This document shows positions 1 through 7,019 of a stretch of DNA of 40,713 bases, one piece after another. The translations under genes and the position numbers were made by a program. The notes below the pieces were generated by a model. That model did not search any database. It saw only the letters and a program-made list of their open reading frames with translations, and had not been told where the DNA came from. How positions within the stretch are numbered: position 1 is the first letter of the stretch; each line of letters begins with the position of its first letter. This DNA comes from a virus: positions 1 through 40,713 of IMG/VR virus record IMGVR_UViG_3300044539_000138; one strand, 5' to 3'.

Positions 1-232
1 GGCTAACGGAGATAGCGTCTAGCTCTCCCTCAGTTACGACCACCATCTTGCCACCATCTTTCCAGAGGTGCATACCATAAAGACCCATCTTGGAGGACTC
101 ACCTTTGATAGTGAACTCCTTGTTTGGGAACCTAAGCTTCTGTGCTATTACCTCACCCTGAAGGTTACGATAGTTGGCAATCTGAACTGGTTGGCTGTTA
201 AATGTACCTACCTTGTAGTCCCAAACTTTGCA
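1..232. repeat. Contig-end overlap (left copy)
   Basis: Positions 1-232 align without gaps to 40482-40713 with 11 substitutions (about 95 percent identity). All lie in the primase-helicase gene and only one changes an amino acid (Val to Ile). This looks like circular closure of an assembly over two strain variants rather than a terminal repeat. Confidence 0.9.
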
Positions 233-481
233 GGACTCCTCAGTAAGTGCTCTCTTGGGAAGTGCTTTTACTTCCCCTGATACTGGATCAGTGATGTCCA
301 TTTTATAATAGGGTTTGTTAGTTTTAATTGTCCCATCTCCATGCTCGTAATGACCACATCCGAAACAATGTCCATGACCATCTGAATAACGAGCTAGGTT
401 GTCTCGTGACCCACACGAGGGACACGGCTCTTTCTGTAAAAAGTGGCTATCTGAGCCACTGGTGAGGGATGGTTCCTCCAT
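1..481 (-). CDS. Primase-helicase (T7 gp4-like), N-terminal part, continues at window end
   Basis: Read on the minus strand from an ATG at 481, this open frame runs off position 1. It encodes the N-terminal zinc-binding primase module: Cys20/Cys23 (CPSC) and Cys39/Cys42 (CFGC), then a TOPRIM-type start (VTEGELDAISVS), closely matching T7 gp4. Bases 1-232 duplicate 40482-40713, so the true gene is 481 to 233 joined in frame to 40713 to 39325, giving 545 residues against 566 for T7 gp4A. The start overlaps the end of the endonuclease I gene by 35 nt. The product primes lagging-strand synthesis and unwinds DNA at the phage fork. No Shine-Dalgarno sequence is visible before the ATG. Confidence 0.93.
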   Translation of the reverse strand, partial: MEEPSLTSGSDSHFLQKEPCPSCGSRDNLARYSDGHGHCFGCGHYEHGDGTIKTNKPYYKMDITDPVSGEVKALPKRALTEESCKVWDYKVGTFNSQPVQIANYRNLQGEVIAQKLRFPNKEFTIKGESSKMGLYGMHLWKDGGKMVVVTEGELDAISVS

Positions 482-875
482 CTGAGTATATGAATCCATG
501 TTTTTTACACCAATCGGCGTAAGTAGTCTTGGAAGTCTTGTGGATTTTATTATTCGCTTGCTGGAAGACCAGACGCAGATCTATCTCAGGGTTTTGAGCC
601 CTGACTAAGAGAAGCTTCTTTCGGTCAGTTTGTCTGAAGTACCCTTTAACTTCCAACAGGATGCCATTGCCAAGATCGAAATCAGGAGTGTACTTGTGTA
701 CTTCCTCAACCTTGTAAACCAGCTTCCTATTTTCATACTTGAAGGGTACTCCAGCAAACTCAAGACGCTTTGCTACGTCCTGTTCCAGCTTAGAGCGAAA
801 TGTGTATCTCTTAGAAATCGTCGCCACTTGCAACGGATTCAAGCGGAGACTCAGCAGCCTCAGCAAACACTTCAT
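447..875 (-). CDS. Endonuclease I, Holliday-junction resolvase (T7 gp3-like)
   Basis: The C-terminal 115 residues match T7 endonuclease I: FRSKLEQ (catalytic Glu), YTPDFDLGNGILLEVKG (catalytic Asp, Glu and Lys of the PD-ExK site), and a C-terminal KKHGF stretch. The enzyme resolves branched replication intermediates and helps degrade host DNA. It sits between SSB and primase-helicase as in T7. The start is uncertain: the frame is open to 962, but that would overlap SSB by about 150 nt. The ATG at 875 (142 residues; a GGAGGT lies 13 nt upstream) and the GTG at 827 (126 residues) are both plausible. T7 gp3 has 149 residues. Confidence 0.88.
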   Translation of the reverse strand: MKCLLRLLSLRLNPLQVATISKRYTFRSKLEQDVAKRLEFAGVPFKYENRKLVYKVEEVHKYTPDFDLGNGILLEVKGYFRQTDRKKLLLVRAQNPEIDLRLVFQQANNKIHKTSKTTYADWCKKHGFIYSDGGTIPHQWLR

Positions 876-1437
876 CTGGGAAGCTCTCACCTCCAGATAC
901 GAAACCCTCCTCCTCAGCGGAGAATCCAAACGCCTCAGAAGATACCATGCGGCTAGGAGCAACTAGCTGAATAACCTGTACAGCTTTCATGCGGAGGGAA
1001 ACTCCCATGCCAAGCAGAGGTGCGTACCAAGTGAAGATCTCAGCAGCAACACGAATGATGCTGTTGGAGCCAATGTACTCAGTGACTGGATTACCCTGCG
1101 TATCAAAGAGGGCAACCTTCTTGTCGTAGATCGTTCCATCCTTGGCCTTGATCTGTGCCTTAGCTGCAAACTTAATCAGGAAGCTACCATCTTCCTCTTT
1201 CCAAGGATAATCAGCAAGCTTGAGCTTGTCCTTCTTAAGGAGCATACACTGATCCTTATAAGCATCCTTGAGGATTGACTTGACCTTCTCAACGAAGGCT
1301 ACTGCTTCATCGCCACTCACCTTGAGTTTGACGGAGAACTCACCCTCAGGCTTAAACTTTGTGGAGGGGTTATTGAGGAAGGCATAAGATGCTTCTCCCT
1401 TAGGACTGACAAGACTGACTGATTTTGTTTTGTTCAT
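811..1437 (-). CDS. Single-stranded DNA-binding protein (T7 gp2.5-like)
   Basis: The 208-residue protein has a central OB-fold-like core (KLKLADYPWKEEDGSFLIKF, then AEIFTWYAPLLGMGVSLRMKA) typical of gp2.5. Its acidic C-terminal tail rich in Glu and Asp ends in ...SGDDF. The terminal Phe and acidic tail are the elements that in T7 contact the polymerase and helicase. It coats ssDNA and organises the replisome. It lies directly downstream of the RNA polymerase. The leader has no Shine-Dalgarno but carries CCCAAACAAAATG, shared with several other genes here. Confidence 0.93.
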   Translation of the reverse strand: MNKTKSVSLVSPKGEASYAFLNNPSTKFKPEGEFSVKLKVSGDEAVAFVEKVKSILKDAYKDQCMLLKKDKLKLADYPWKEEDGSFLIKFAAKAQIKAKDGTIYDKKVALFDTQGNPVTEYIGSNSIIRVAAEIFTWYAPLLGMGVSLRMKAVQVIQLVAPSRMVSSEAFGFSAEEEGFVSGGESFPDEVFAEAAESPLESVASGDDF

Positions 1438-1515
1438 TTTGTTTGGGTTGACTGACTTATTTTCACCTAAGCATTTCGCTCAGATCGGCCTAGACGTTTA
1501 TACTAGCGTGGTCGG
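1438..1515 (-). promoter_or_regulatory. Intergenic leader between RNA polymerase and SSB
   Basis: This 78-nt gap is one of few non-coding gaps in the replication block and so a candidate for a phage-polymerase promoter. It contains GCTAGTATAAACG on the minus strand and ends in the CCCAAACAAA leader. I found no sequence here clearly shared with other gaps, so the promoter call is positional only. Confidence 0.25.
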
Positions 1516-3897
1516 CTATGAGATGAAATATTCAGAACCCAACAACTCGTCAATCGAAAATCTTCCAAGATCAGGTATTTTTTTTATCTCTCCATGATGA
1601 GATAATTGTTGACTAAAATTCTCAAGTTGGTTCTTGACGAATACATCGTAGTACTTGTGACGTACAACCTTCCTTACTGCGTCCATGCTTGCTGCATGGG
1701 AGAAGAAACAGTCATGAACGATTCCAAAACTCAGACCCTGATCTCCTAGCTCTTTTGCCACGAGATGAGCAACTGAGGCATCTAGGGAATGGACAAAGTT
1801 TGGAGCAATAGTCCGTATAGCAGCCTTCACATCCATCTCAGGAAGCTCTTTGAGGAGCCTTCTATAATCGAATCTATCACCCACAGCAGTCTTCACTTCT
1901 ACCTCCTTGTACATCTTGTAATCGTTGTTGACTGGAAACCCTGAGGGAGTGATCCACTGGATAGGTGTGAGGGTTTCGGCAATAGGAGCCACAGCTTCTT
2001 TCAGCCATGTCATAGCCTTCCTGCTCTCCCCTAGAAATGGTTCCATGACAACCATGAGGTGCTTGGTGAGCCACTTGGACATCTCTCTCCTCTCGCTCAT
2101 TGGAAGGATCTTCTGGAGTGCAGGAGCAGCAAAGAGAGCCTTGGCAAGGGCATCATCGATGTTTCTCGTAATGCCAAACCTTGTCACTCCGTAGGGAATT
2201 GTCATCACTGGAACCTTAACCAGCTTCCTAGTCACTAGCCCTGATCGGAGGATGATATGAGCCTGTGGGTCTTCCAGTTCTTTCAGGTGAAGGACAAGAG
2301 CATCTGCAACTGCTTGGTAAAGATCATGAGGAACGTCTCCAGCTGCTACGTTTGTGAGCTTTGCTCCCTCTTCATCTCGCATGAGCATTGACAGGATCTG
2401 GAGTCCATTGTTGGTAGCGTCAAGGGAACAGGGTAGATGAGAGATCGTGTCAGGGGTAGCTGTTGCGTACTCCATGCAGAAGGCTAGGAACTCCCAAGGA
2501 TCGTCAGCATACGTCCACCAGTCATCCGATACAGGGTCTTGAGATACGCTTTGTATCTGAGCGTAGTGCTGCTGTACCCACAAAAGTCGCTCATGGTAGG
2601 TCTTCTTATCTAACCCAAACTTGTTGGCTCCATGAATAGCAAGCCACTTCATTCCCTCCTGTCCCAGCTGTTTACCTTCTGAGAAGAGCAGGAGAGCTCT
2701 TGAGGCATCACTCCCTTGGTAGTGGAGCATCTCGTTGAAGCAGTACATTCTCCCCCTGAAGTCGAGTTGGATAGGGAAATAGATAGCAGGGTGTGCTTTC
2801 ATGGTATCAGCAAGACAGATCATCTTGGATACTACAAAAGCCTTGGTCTTGTTGTGGAAGTTGGAGGCATGGATATGGAAGGCTTGCCTCTTATACTCCT
2901 TCTTCCTCTCTATATCATCGTCCAAAGGGTTGTAGGTAGGTAGCTCCAGTACACCACTAAACGGCATCACTTCGTTAACACATAGTCCTCTAATGTGATA
3001 CTCCTTCATCACCTCAAGCATCCTTGTGTTGATCTTCCAAGGGACTCCCTGCATGGCATTTACAGAGTTCATGATAGGAGTGATGTCCACTTTACTCAGG
3101 GCATCCCTATCTGACTTCCTGCGTATCTTTACCAGAGGGTAGGAGATAAGCTCATGGTAACCCCCACTGAACAGGTCATTATCTTTCCACTCAAGGGGCT
3201 TTATGACTGTTGGATACCTAACAGGACGTAGGATCTCAGCAGCAGTGTTGTAGTCAGTGATCCACTTACGAGACTCCTCAGTGAGGACGATAAAGGTCTT
3301 AAGTCGTTTACTGCCATGAGCTACGTTCACCATCTCAATCAATCCGCTTACCTGTTTAAAGAGATGGATTAAGGATATGCCCATCCTACACCTGTCTTTA
3401 GAACACCACTCAGGAGCATACCCAAAGTTGGTAAAGAAATAGTTGTACCTTTCTATCCTCCGCTTGCGTCTCTTTGCGGTAGCGGCAAGCTCTTCTACCT
3501 TCTTGCGTACTCCTGTAGGCATAGCCTCAAGAGCCTTCTTGCCCTCCAGCTCAGCCTCCACTGCGTTGCCAACCTCCATAGCTACAGCTGTCAATCCTCT
3601 TTCGTCCCCCATAGCACAGAAGAGGTTACGCATGACGATATAGGCTATCGCATTGATGTCCCCTTCTAGGAGCTTCTGGCAGTGTTGTATTAGGTAACCA
3701 GCTTTCCGCTTAGAGGTTTCCTCAGCCCATGTTGTGATTGCCTCAGTAAAAAGAGGGAGCAGCTGAGACCCCATTTCCCTACCCCATGAGGTAGATATAG
3801 GTAGATATCCCAGCTGCTTATTGTAGCGAGCTGTCCCTTCTTGTTTTGATTTCTCAAAAAGAAACTTCTGACTTTGTTCAGGACTTGTCAACGGCAT
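1516..3897 (-). CDS. DNA-directed RNA polymerase, single-subunit T7 type
   Basis: At 793 residues it is shorter than T7 gp1 (883). Catalytic motifs are all present: LDFRGRMY (379-386), motif A with Asp493 (SLDATNNGLQ), motif B with Arg557, Lys561 and Tyr569 (RKLVKVPVMTIPYG), and motif C with Asp729 (GIVHDCFF). Residues 646-656 (IQWITPSGFPV) mark entry to the specificity-loop region, but the following 40 residues diverge strongly from T7, so promoter sequence should differ. The protein ends SEYFIS where T7 has SDFAFA. It transcribes the middle and late genes. The start at 3897 overlaps the upstream gene by 20 nt and has no Shine-Dalgarno. Confidence 0.97.
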   Translation of the reverse strand: MPLTSPEQSQKFLFEKSKQEGTARYNKQLGYLPISTSWGREMGSQLLPLFTEAITTWAEETSKRKAGYLIQHCQKLLEGDINAIAYIVMRNLFCAMGDERGLTAVAMEVGNAVEAELEGKKALEAMPTGVRKKVEELAATAKRRKRRIERYNYFFTNFGYAPEWCSKDRCRMGISLIHLFKQVSGLIEMVNVAHGSKRLKTFIVLTEESRKWITDYNTAAEILRPVRYPTVIKPLEWKDNDLFSGGYHELISYPLVKIRRKSDRDALSKVDITPIMNSVNAMQGVPWKINTRMLEVMKEYHIRGLCVNEVMPFSGVLELPTYNPLDDDIERKKEYKRQAFHIHASNFHNKTKAFVVSKMICLADTMKAHPAIYFPIQLDFRGRMYCFNEMLHYQGSDASRALLLFSEGKQLGQEGMKWLAIHGANKFGLDKKTYHERLLWVQQHYAQIQSVSQDPVSDDWWTYADDPWEFLAFCMEYATATPDTISHLPCSLDATNNGLQILSMLMRDEEGAKLTNVAAGDVPHDLYQAVADALVLHLKELEDPQAHIILRSGLVTRKLVKVPVMTIPYGVTRFGITRNIDDALAKALFAAPALQKILPMSERREMSKWLTKHLMVVMEPFLGESRKAMTWLKEAVAPIAETLTPIQWITPSGFPVNNDYKMYKEVEVKTAVGDRFDYRRLLKELPEMDVKAAIRTIAPNFVHSLDASVAHLVAKELGDQGLSFGIVHDCFFSHAASMDAVRKVVRHKYYDVFVKNQLENFSQQLSHHGEIKKIPDLGRFSIDELLGSEYFIS

Positions 3898-4090
3898 TTA
3901 GGAATGTAGCCACATCTGTCCACTTCTTTTTCTCAAGGGCTTTAGCAGCTAAGACTAGGCACTGAGCTAAACCATCTGAACGTCTATGGGTAAAGGTAAC
4001 GAGTACGTCATGATTTACCCTTAACTCATAGTTCCTGATGCCCATGATGTCTTGGGAGTCTCCTCCTCCAACATTTACAATGGCAATCAT
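3878..4090 (-). CDS. Small conserved phage protein, function unknown
   Basis: This 70-residue protein has a beta-rich N-terminal half (IRNYELRVNHDVLVTFTHRRSDGL) and an alpha-helical C-terminus (LVLAAKALEKKKW). Similar short proteins of unknown function occur next to early genes in many tailed phages; this is recalled family knowledge, not a search. The stop overlaps the RNA polymerase start by 20 nt and its own ATG overlaps the stop of the gene upstream (ATGA), so translation is probably coupled through this run. Confidence 0.7.
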   Translation of the reverse strand: MIAIVNVGGGDSQDIMGIRNYELRVNHDVLVTFTHRRSDGLAQCLVLAAKALEKKKWTDVATFLNAVDKS

Positions 4091-4206
4091 TTACGTTTTG
4101 GGTAGGTAGTCCTCGTGAAGCGAGGGGAGCCAATAAGTCCTTTATCTTTAAGGCTAGTGAGCATGACCCAGATAAAGGGTATGCAAGGTGAGTATCGGGT
4201 GTTCAT
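4087..4206 (-). CDS. Short basic protein, 39 residues
   Basis: This frame exactly fills the gap between its neighbours. The ATG at 4206 follows the upstream TAA by one base, and the TGA at 4089-4087 overlaps the next ATG (4090) as ATGA. The peptide has a hydrophobic N-terminal patch (CIPFIWVML) and a very basic tail (RFTRTTYPKRK). No family is recognised. Coding status rests on the tight coupling to genes on both sides. Confidence 0.5.
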   Translation of the reverse strand: MNTRYSPCIPFIWVMLTSLKDKGLIGSPRFTRTTYPKRK

Positions 4207-4207
4207 T

Positions 4208-4378
4208 TTAGGTTGTGTGGTAACTAGTTACTGGGATGTTGTCTGCGTTATAGATGATTGCCAACCACCCACTAGGGAGCTGGTTGAGAATCTCCCCCAC
4301 CATCATGGCAGGGATCTCTATGAATTTACCATCGAACTTACAGTTTGGGCTGTGGAATGCTATTGTGAAGAGAGGCAT
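4208..4378 (-). CDS. Small hypothetical protein
   Basis: This is a 56-residue frame if started at the ATG at 4378; a further ATG at 4417 would give 69 residues with a longer overlap with the preceding gene. The sequence (VGEILNQLPSGWLAIIYNAD, then NIPVTSY) looks like a small globular fold. No family is recognised. It sits in a run of overlapping small genes, stops one base before the next ATG, and is followed by the 39-residue gene. The start choice is uncertain. Confidence 0.5.
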   Translation of the reverse strand: MPLFTIAFHSPNCKFDGKFIEIPAMMVGEILNQLPSGWLAIIYNADNIPVTSYHTT

Positions 4379-4541
4379 AAGCGTTGGCTCCATGCATAAG
4401 GCCAGAGATAAAGGCATATCTCATGTACTCCTCATGACCTTTGATAGTGTAAAAGCGAGAGCCTTCACTGCTGTACCATGAATCGAACACCTTATCTAAA
4501 GGGTTAGCTTCAGGTGTTTTCTTAGATGTCTTCTTTTTCAT
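4338..4541 (-). CDS. Small hypothetical protein with Lys-rich N-terminus
   Basis: It is 67 residues from the ATG at 4541. The frame extends to 4628 but that would overlap the upstream gene by over 100 nt, so the shorter start is preferred. The N-terminus is very basic (MKKKTSKKT), followed by a mixed helical region (KVFDSWYSSEGSRFYTIKGH and ISGLMHGANAYASLHN). It overlaps the upstream gene by 20 nt and the downstream gene by about 40 nt. No function can be assigned. Confidence 0.55.
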   Translation of the reverse strand: MKKKTSKKTPEANPLDKVFDSWYSSEGSRFYTIKGHEEYMRYAFISGLMHGANAYASLHNSIPQPKL

Positions 4542-4716
4542 TTCTTTTGATGATGATGTCGCAAAGGTCTGCAATCTCCTTAGTCTTCCCTCTACTGTTG
4601 AGGTGCATGACTGTATGAAGGGTTTCAAGTAGCTCTATTGTATTCTCCCTATACCAGTCAAGGAGGTAAAGAGCTGTCTTTAGATCAGGGTTAGGGAATG
4701 TAGTTGCGTTGCTCAT
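4522..4716 (-). CDS. Small hypothetical alpha-helical protein
   Basis: This 64-residue, mostly helical protein (LKTALYLLDWYRENTIELLE and KEIADLCDIIIKRNEK) has no recognised family. Its ATG overlaps the TGA of the preceding gene (4716/4713, ATGA), and its end overlaps the next start by 20 nt. This continuous overlap supports expression as part of one early polycistronic message. Confidence 0.6.
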   Translation of the reverse strand: MSNATTFPNPDLKTALYLLDWYRENTIELLETLHTVMHLNSRGKTKEIADLCDIIIKRNEKEDI

Positions 4717-4946
4717 GCTAGTTGTAAGGTTGGCTGATGTTTTGATTGCTGCATCCTGATGTAGTCAGCCTTAGCAGCAGATAGTTCTTGGTTCTGGTAG
4801 GTTCTCTTCTTGTAGTTCTCAAAGCAGGAAGCATCCACCCATCGTTCAGCTTTCGTGCCTGTCTTCTTGCTGATGTATGACTGGTACTGCCAGAAACGTA
4901 GTGTTCCACAGGGTGAGTAATCACCTAGTTTGTATCTAGTTTCCAT
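4713..4946 (-). CDS. Small hypothetical protein rich in aromatic residues
   Basis: This 77-residue protein has a Tyr/Trp-rich N-terminal half (YKLGDYSPCGTLRFWQYQSY, then ERWVDASCFENYKKRTYQNQ) and a helical C-terminus. The pattern resembles small phage proteins of unknown function with a compact beta fold. The start ATG directly follows a TAA and is preceded by AAGGAGGAG about 11 nt upstream, one of the very few Shine-Dalgarno-like sequences in the window, though these bases also code for a possible upstream peptide. Confidence 0.6.
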   Translation of the reverse strand: METRYKLGDYSPCGTLRFWQYQSYISKKTGTKAERWVDASCFENYKKRTYQNQELSAAKADYIRMQQSKHQPTLQLA

Positions 4947-5006
4947 TTACTTGATCTCCTCCTTAAGTGCTGCGATTTCCTTAGTCATTTGTATGCGGTT
5001 ATTCAT
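4947..5006 (-). CDS. Possible 19-residue peptide
   Basis: A tiny frame starts at the ATG at 5006 and ends with a TAA that abuts the next ATG. It would encode a charged helix (MTKEIAALKEEIK). It may be a translated leader peptide or simply the untranslated leader of the next gene. Support is only positional. Confidence 0.3.
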   Translation of the reverse strand: MNNRIQMTKEIAALKEEIK

Positions 5007-5031
5007 GTTGAAGGTGTGTTTCGTTATAGGT

Positions 5032-5103
5032 TTAAGTAAGGGAGTGATAAGCGTCTGTTAGGTCGTCTAGTATATTTATCCAAAGGGCTTTTAGTTTTTT
5101 CAT
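5032..5103 (-). CDS. Possible 23-residue peptide
   Basis: An ATG at 5103 overlaps the TGA of the upstream gene (ATGA) and opens a 23-codon frame, an amphipathic helix (MKKLKALWINILDDLTDAYH). The coupling geometry matches the real genes around it, but a frame this short could arise by chance. Confidence 0.33.
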   Translation of the reverse strand: MKKLKALWINILDDLTDAYHSLT

Positions 5104-5453
5104 TGAAATTCTGCTTTGAAAGTAGCTGCGTAGGTTGGGTTGTAGCTTTCTAGAAGATAAACAGCGTGTGTAAGTTTTTCTCTTAACCTATAAATTTCTG
5201 CTTCGGCTTTACTCATTACCTCCGTCCCCTTATTCAATGAGGCGGAAACATCCTTTAGAGCATCCTTCAGCCTCTCGACCTCGGCCTGAGATGCGGTTAG
5301 TTCGCGCTCAAGTTGGCGTGACAGGTTGGAGTAAGTAAAATAATCCAATCGATGACGGGCGGCATCTGTCCTTGGTGTGTCGGTGTTGTCGTGCATATTT
5401 AAGGTATGTTGAGGTGTCAAGGAATCCTTGACTACTGGCGAGTCGGCTGTCAT
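5100..5453 (-). CDS. Coiled-coil hypothetical protein (TPRTDA motif)
   Basis: This 117-residue protein has an N-terminal segment with DTPRTDAARHR, then a long heptad-rich coiled coil (about residues 44-105: LSRQLERELTASQAEVERLK and further). Proteins with a TPRTDA segment followed by a coiled coil are, as I recall, common as unknown proteins in environmental phages. The ATG at 5453 overlaps the TGA of the upstream gene (ATGA), favouring this start over the internal Met at 5396. No catalytic motif is visible; a scaffold or interaction role would be a guess. Confidence 0.65.
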   Translation of the reverse strand: MTADSPVVKDSLTPQHTLNMHDNTDTPRTDAARHRLDYFTYSNLSRQLERELTASQAEVERLKDALKDVSASLNKGTEVMSKAEAEIYRLREKLTHAVYLLESYNPTYAATFKAEFQ

Positions 5454-5635
5454 TTAAGCTTCTTCCCTGTGTAATAGGTGTAAACTACCTGTAGTGCTTT
5501 AGTTAACTCTTTAGTCTCCTCATCTTTGAAGAGAAGATTACGCTTATACGACCAAGTAAGGGAGTCAGATACGATTTTATCTTCCTGATCTTCGTTAAGT
5601 GTAATGGTAAAGGACAGTGGTTTCATTTGTGTCAT
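5450..5635 (-). CDS. Small hypothetical acidic protein
   Basis: It is 61 residues from the ATG at 5635; a longer frame to 5665 would overlap the integrase gene, and an ATG at 5626 is also possible. It begins with a beta-like stretch (SFTITLNEDQEDKIV) followed by helices (KELTKALQVVYTYYTGKK). Small proteins of this shape are frequent in phage early regions, with unknown function. The leader contains CACCACTAAAATG and no Shine-Dalgarno. Confidence 0.6.
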   Translation of the reverse strand: MTQMKPLSFTITLNEDQEDKIVSDSLTWSYKRNLLFKDEETKELTKALQVVYTYYTGKKLK

Positions 5636-5648
5636 TTTAGTGGTGTGG

Positions 5649-6659
5649 TTAGGTTTGAGGTTCAAGGACTTTAACAGCCTCTACAAGCTGCTGAGGAGCA
5701 AGGTGAGCGTATCGTAAGGTGACAGCTAGGGTCTTATGACCCAGCCACTCCCTCACAGTGAGGATAGGGATGTTGCGTTGAACAAGGCGAGAGGCACAAG
5801 TGTGACGCAAGGCATGAGGAACAAAGTCTGCATCGTCCTGCAGACCCATCTCCTGTTGAACTTGCGTCCACTTAGCGTTGAGTGATGACTGTTTAACTTC
5901 AAAAGGGAAGAGAGCATCAACAAGGGCATTGCGATCAATCATCATCTCCTTGACTCGCTTAGTCATGGGAATGGAACGTGATCCACCTCCCTTGGTATCC
6001 CAGAAGGTCACTAGACTCTGAGACCAATTCACATCAGCCCATGTCAACCTGAGAGCCTCAGAGACACGACATCCAGTGTCTACAAGGAACAAGCACAGCT
6101 CAGCGAGGTAAGGACTCTTAGCCCCCATAAGCCTAAGCAAGGACGCTTCCTCCTCGTCTGTGAGGAACCTGATGCGATGGAAAGGCTCAGCCTTACGTTC
6201 AATCACAGGAAGTGTCGTGATCCACCCACGAGAGTGAGCAAACCTAAGCATCTTGCTGAGTGCTGCAAGCTTCCTGTTGATCGTGGAGCCTTGGTTCCCC
6301 TTAGCTACTAAGTCAGCTACAAAGGCATCAACATCTCCCAAGGTGACGTTCTTGAACTCTAGCTCAGGACAGAAGAAGTCAACAACTGCTGAGCCATTGA
6401 GAACTGCTGTCTTCTCTCCCTTAGTACCTTTCCAGACACGATAGTAGACAGAGCTGAACAGGTGACCCCAAGTGTGAGGTGTTACGTTATCATGCACAGG
6501 CTCAATAACCTTAACCTCCTTGGGAGGCTTTACGATCTCTTGCTGAGCAGCCCACTCAAGGGCATCAGGTTGAGCTTTGAAGTCTTTACGGAATCGCTTG
6601 CCGTTGACCATGACAGAAGCTTGATAGCGTCCGTTAGTACGTTGGATGATAGAGGACAT
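5649..6659 (-). CDS. int: Tyrosine recombinase / integrase
   Basis: From the ATG at 6659 the protein has 336 residues. An N-terminal AP2-like arm-binding beta region (IIQRTNGRYQASVMVNGKRF) is followed by a SAM-like core-binding domain and the catalytic domain with the full set Arg198, Lys223, His282, Arg285, His308, Tyr317 (TGCRVSEAL, PHALRHT, EWLGHK, YAHL). The frame stays open to 6860, but the extra sequence is unlike the family. It would catalyse site-specific integration of the phage genome. It lies upstream of the RNA polymerase, as in int-carrying marine T7-like phages, and downstream of a terminator, so it probably has its own promoter. The attP core was not identified. Confidence 0.95.
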   Translation of the reverse strand: MSSIIQRTNGRYQASVMVNGKRFRKDFKAQPDALEWAAQQEIVKPPKEVKVIEPVHDNVTPHTWGHLFSSVYYRVWKGTKGEKTAVLNGSAVVDFFCPELEFKNVTLGDVDAFVADLVAKGNQGSTINRKLAALSKMLRFAHSRGWITTLPVIERKAEPFHRIRFLTDEEEASLLRLMGAKSPYLAELCLFLVDTGCRVSEALRLTWADVNWSQSLVTFWDTKGGGSRSIPMTKRVKEMMIDRNALVDALFPFEVKQSSLNAKWTQVQQEMGLQDDADFVPHALRHTCASRLVQRNIPILTVREWLGHKTLAVTLRYAHLAPQQLVEAVKVLEPQT

Positions 6660-6895
6660 TTGTTTTTGGGTTGGTGTGTCTCGCAGACACAAGAGCACTC
6701 TCCTACAGATGAAATGGTGAGTCAACAATAAAAAGATAAAAGTTTCTGGGGTGAGAAAGTTGTTGACATAGGACAAAGTTTTACCAGTGAAATCTACATG
6801 GAGGAAGCTAGGCAAGGACGGAGGCAAGGACGTATGACTGTATCCCACTTTCCGTAACACCCAGCCACCAGTACCCCCAGAATCTAGGCACGAGA
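6660..6895. promoter_or_regulatory. Integrase upstream region with inverted and tandem repeats
   Basis: This is non-coding DNA between the integrase start and a terminator hairpin. It holds an inverted repeat, GTCAACAA (6721-6728) with TTGTTGAC (6760-6767), and a 12-bp tandem repeat GGCAAGGACGGA/GGCAAGGACGTA (6811-6834). Such repeats near an integrase gene are typical of regulator or arm-type integrase sites, making this the best candidate region for int control or attP. No tRNA-like core was seen here. Confidence 0.4.
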
Positions 6896-6930
6896 AAACC
6901 CCTAGCTGATGTTAAGTCAACTAGGGGTTT
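6896..6930 (-). terminator. Hairpin terminator ending the early operon before int
   Basis: There is a perfect 10-bp inverted repeat, AAACCCCTAG (6896-6905) and CTAGGGGTTT (6921-6930), with a 15-nt loop. On the minus strand the stem runs into TTTTC, a short U-tract, so termination of the upstream early genes is plausible. The plus side has GGGGTTTGCTC and would be weaker. Confidence 0.65.
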
Positions 6931-6950
6931 GCTCTTACTAATGTGTGATT

Positions 6951-7016
6951 TTATTTTCTAAAGGTGGTAATGATGAAAAGCAAGATGATGGAGAATCCTA
7001 TGAGGTGAAAGGTCAT
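6951..7016 (-). CDS. Putative 21-residue membrane micropeptide
   Basis: The ATG at 7016 opens a 21-codon frame whose product is a single hydrophobic helix (IGFSIILLFIITTF) ending in Arg-Lys. It starts 3 nt after the stop of the previous micropeptide and ends 20 nt before the terminator hairpin, as expected for the last gene of an operon. No family is known to me. Confidence 0.42.
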   Translation of the reverse strand: MTFHLIGFSIILLFIITTFRK

Positions 7017-7019
7017 GTT

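Noticed and set aside
1-232. Direct terminal repeat of the phage genome
   Set aside because: The two copies differ at 11 of 232 positions and lie inside the primase-helicase gene; real terminal repeats would be identical and outside essential coding sequence.
4115-4399. Plus-strand ORF of 94 codons opposite the small early genes
   Set aside because: The minus-strand frames are coupled to each other, whereas this one has no neighbour on its strand and no leader.
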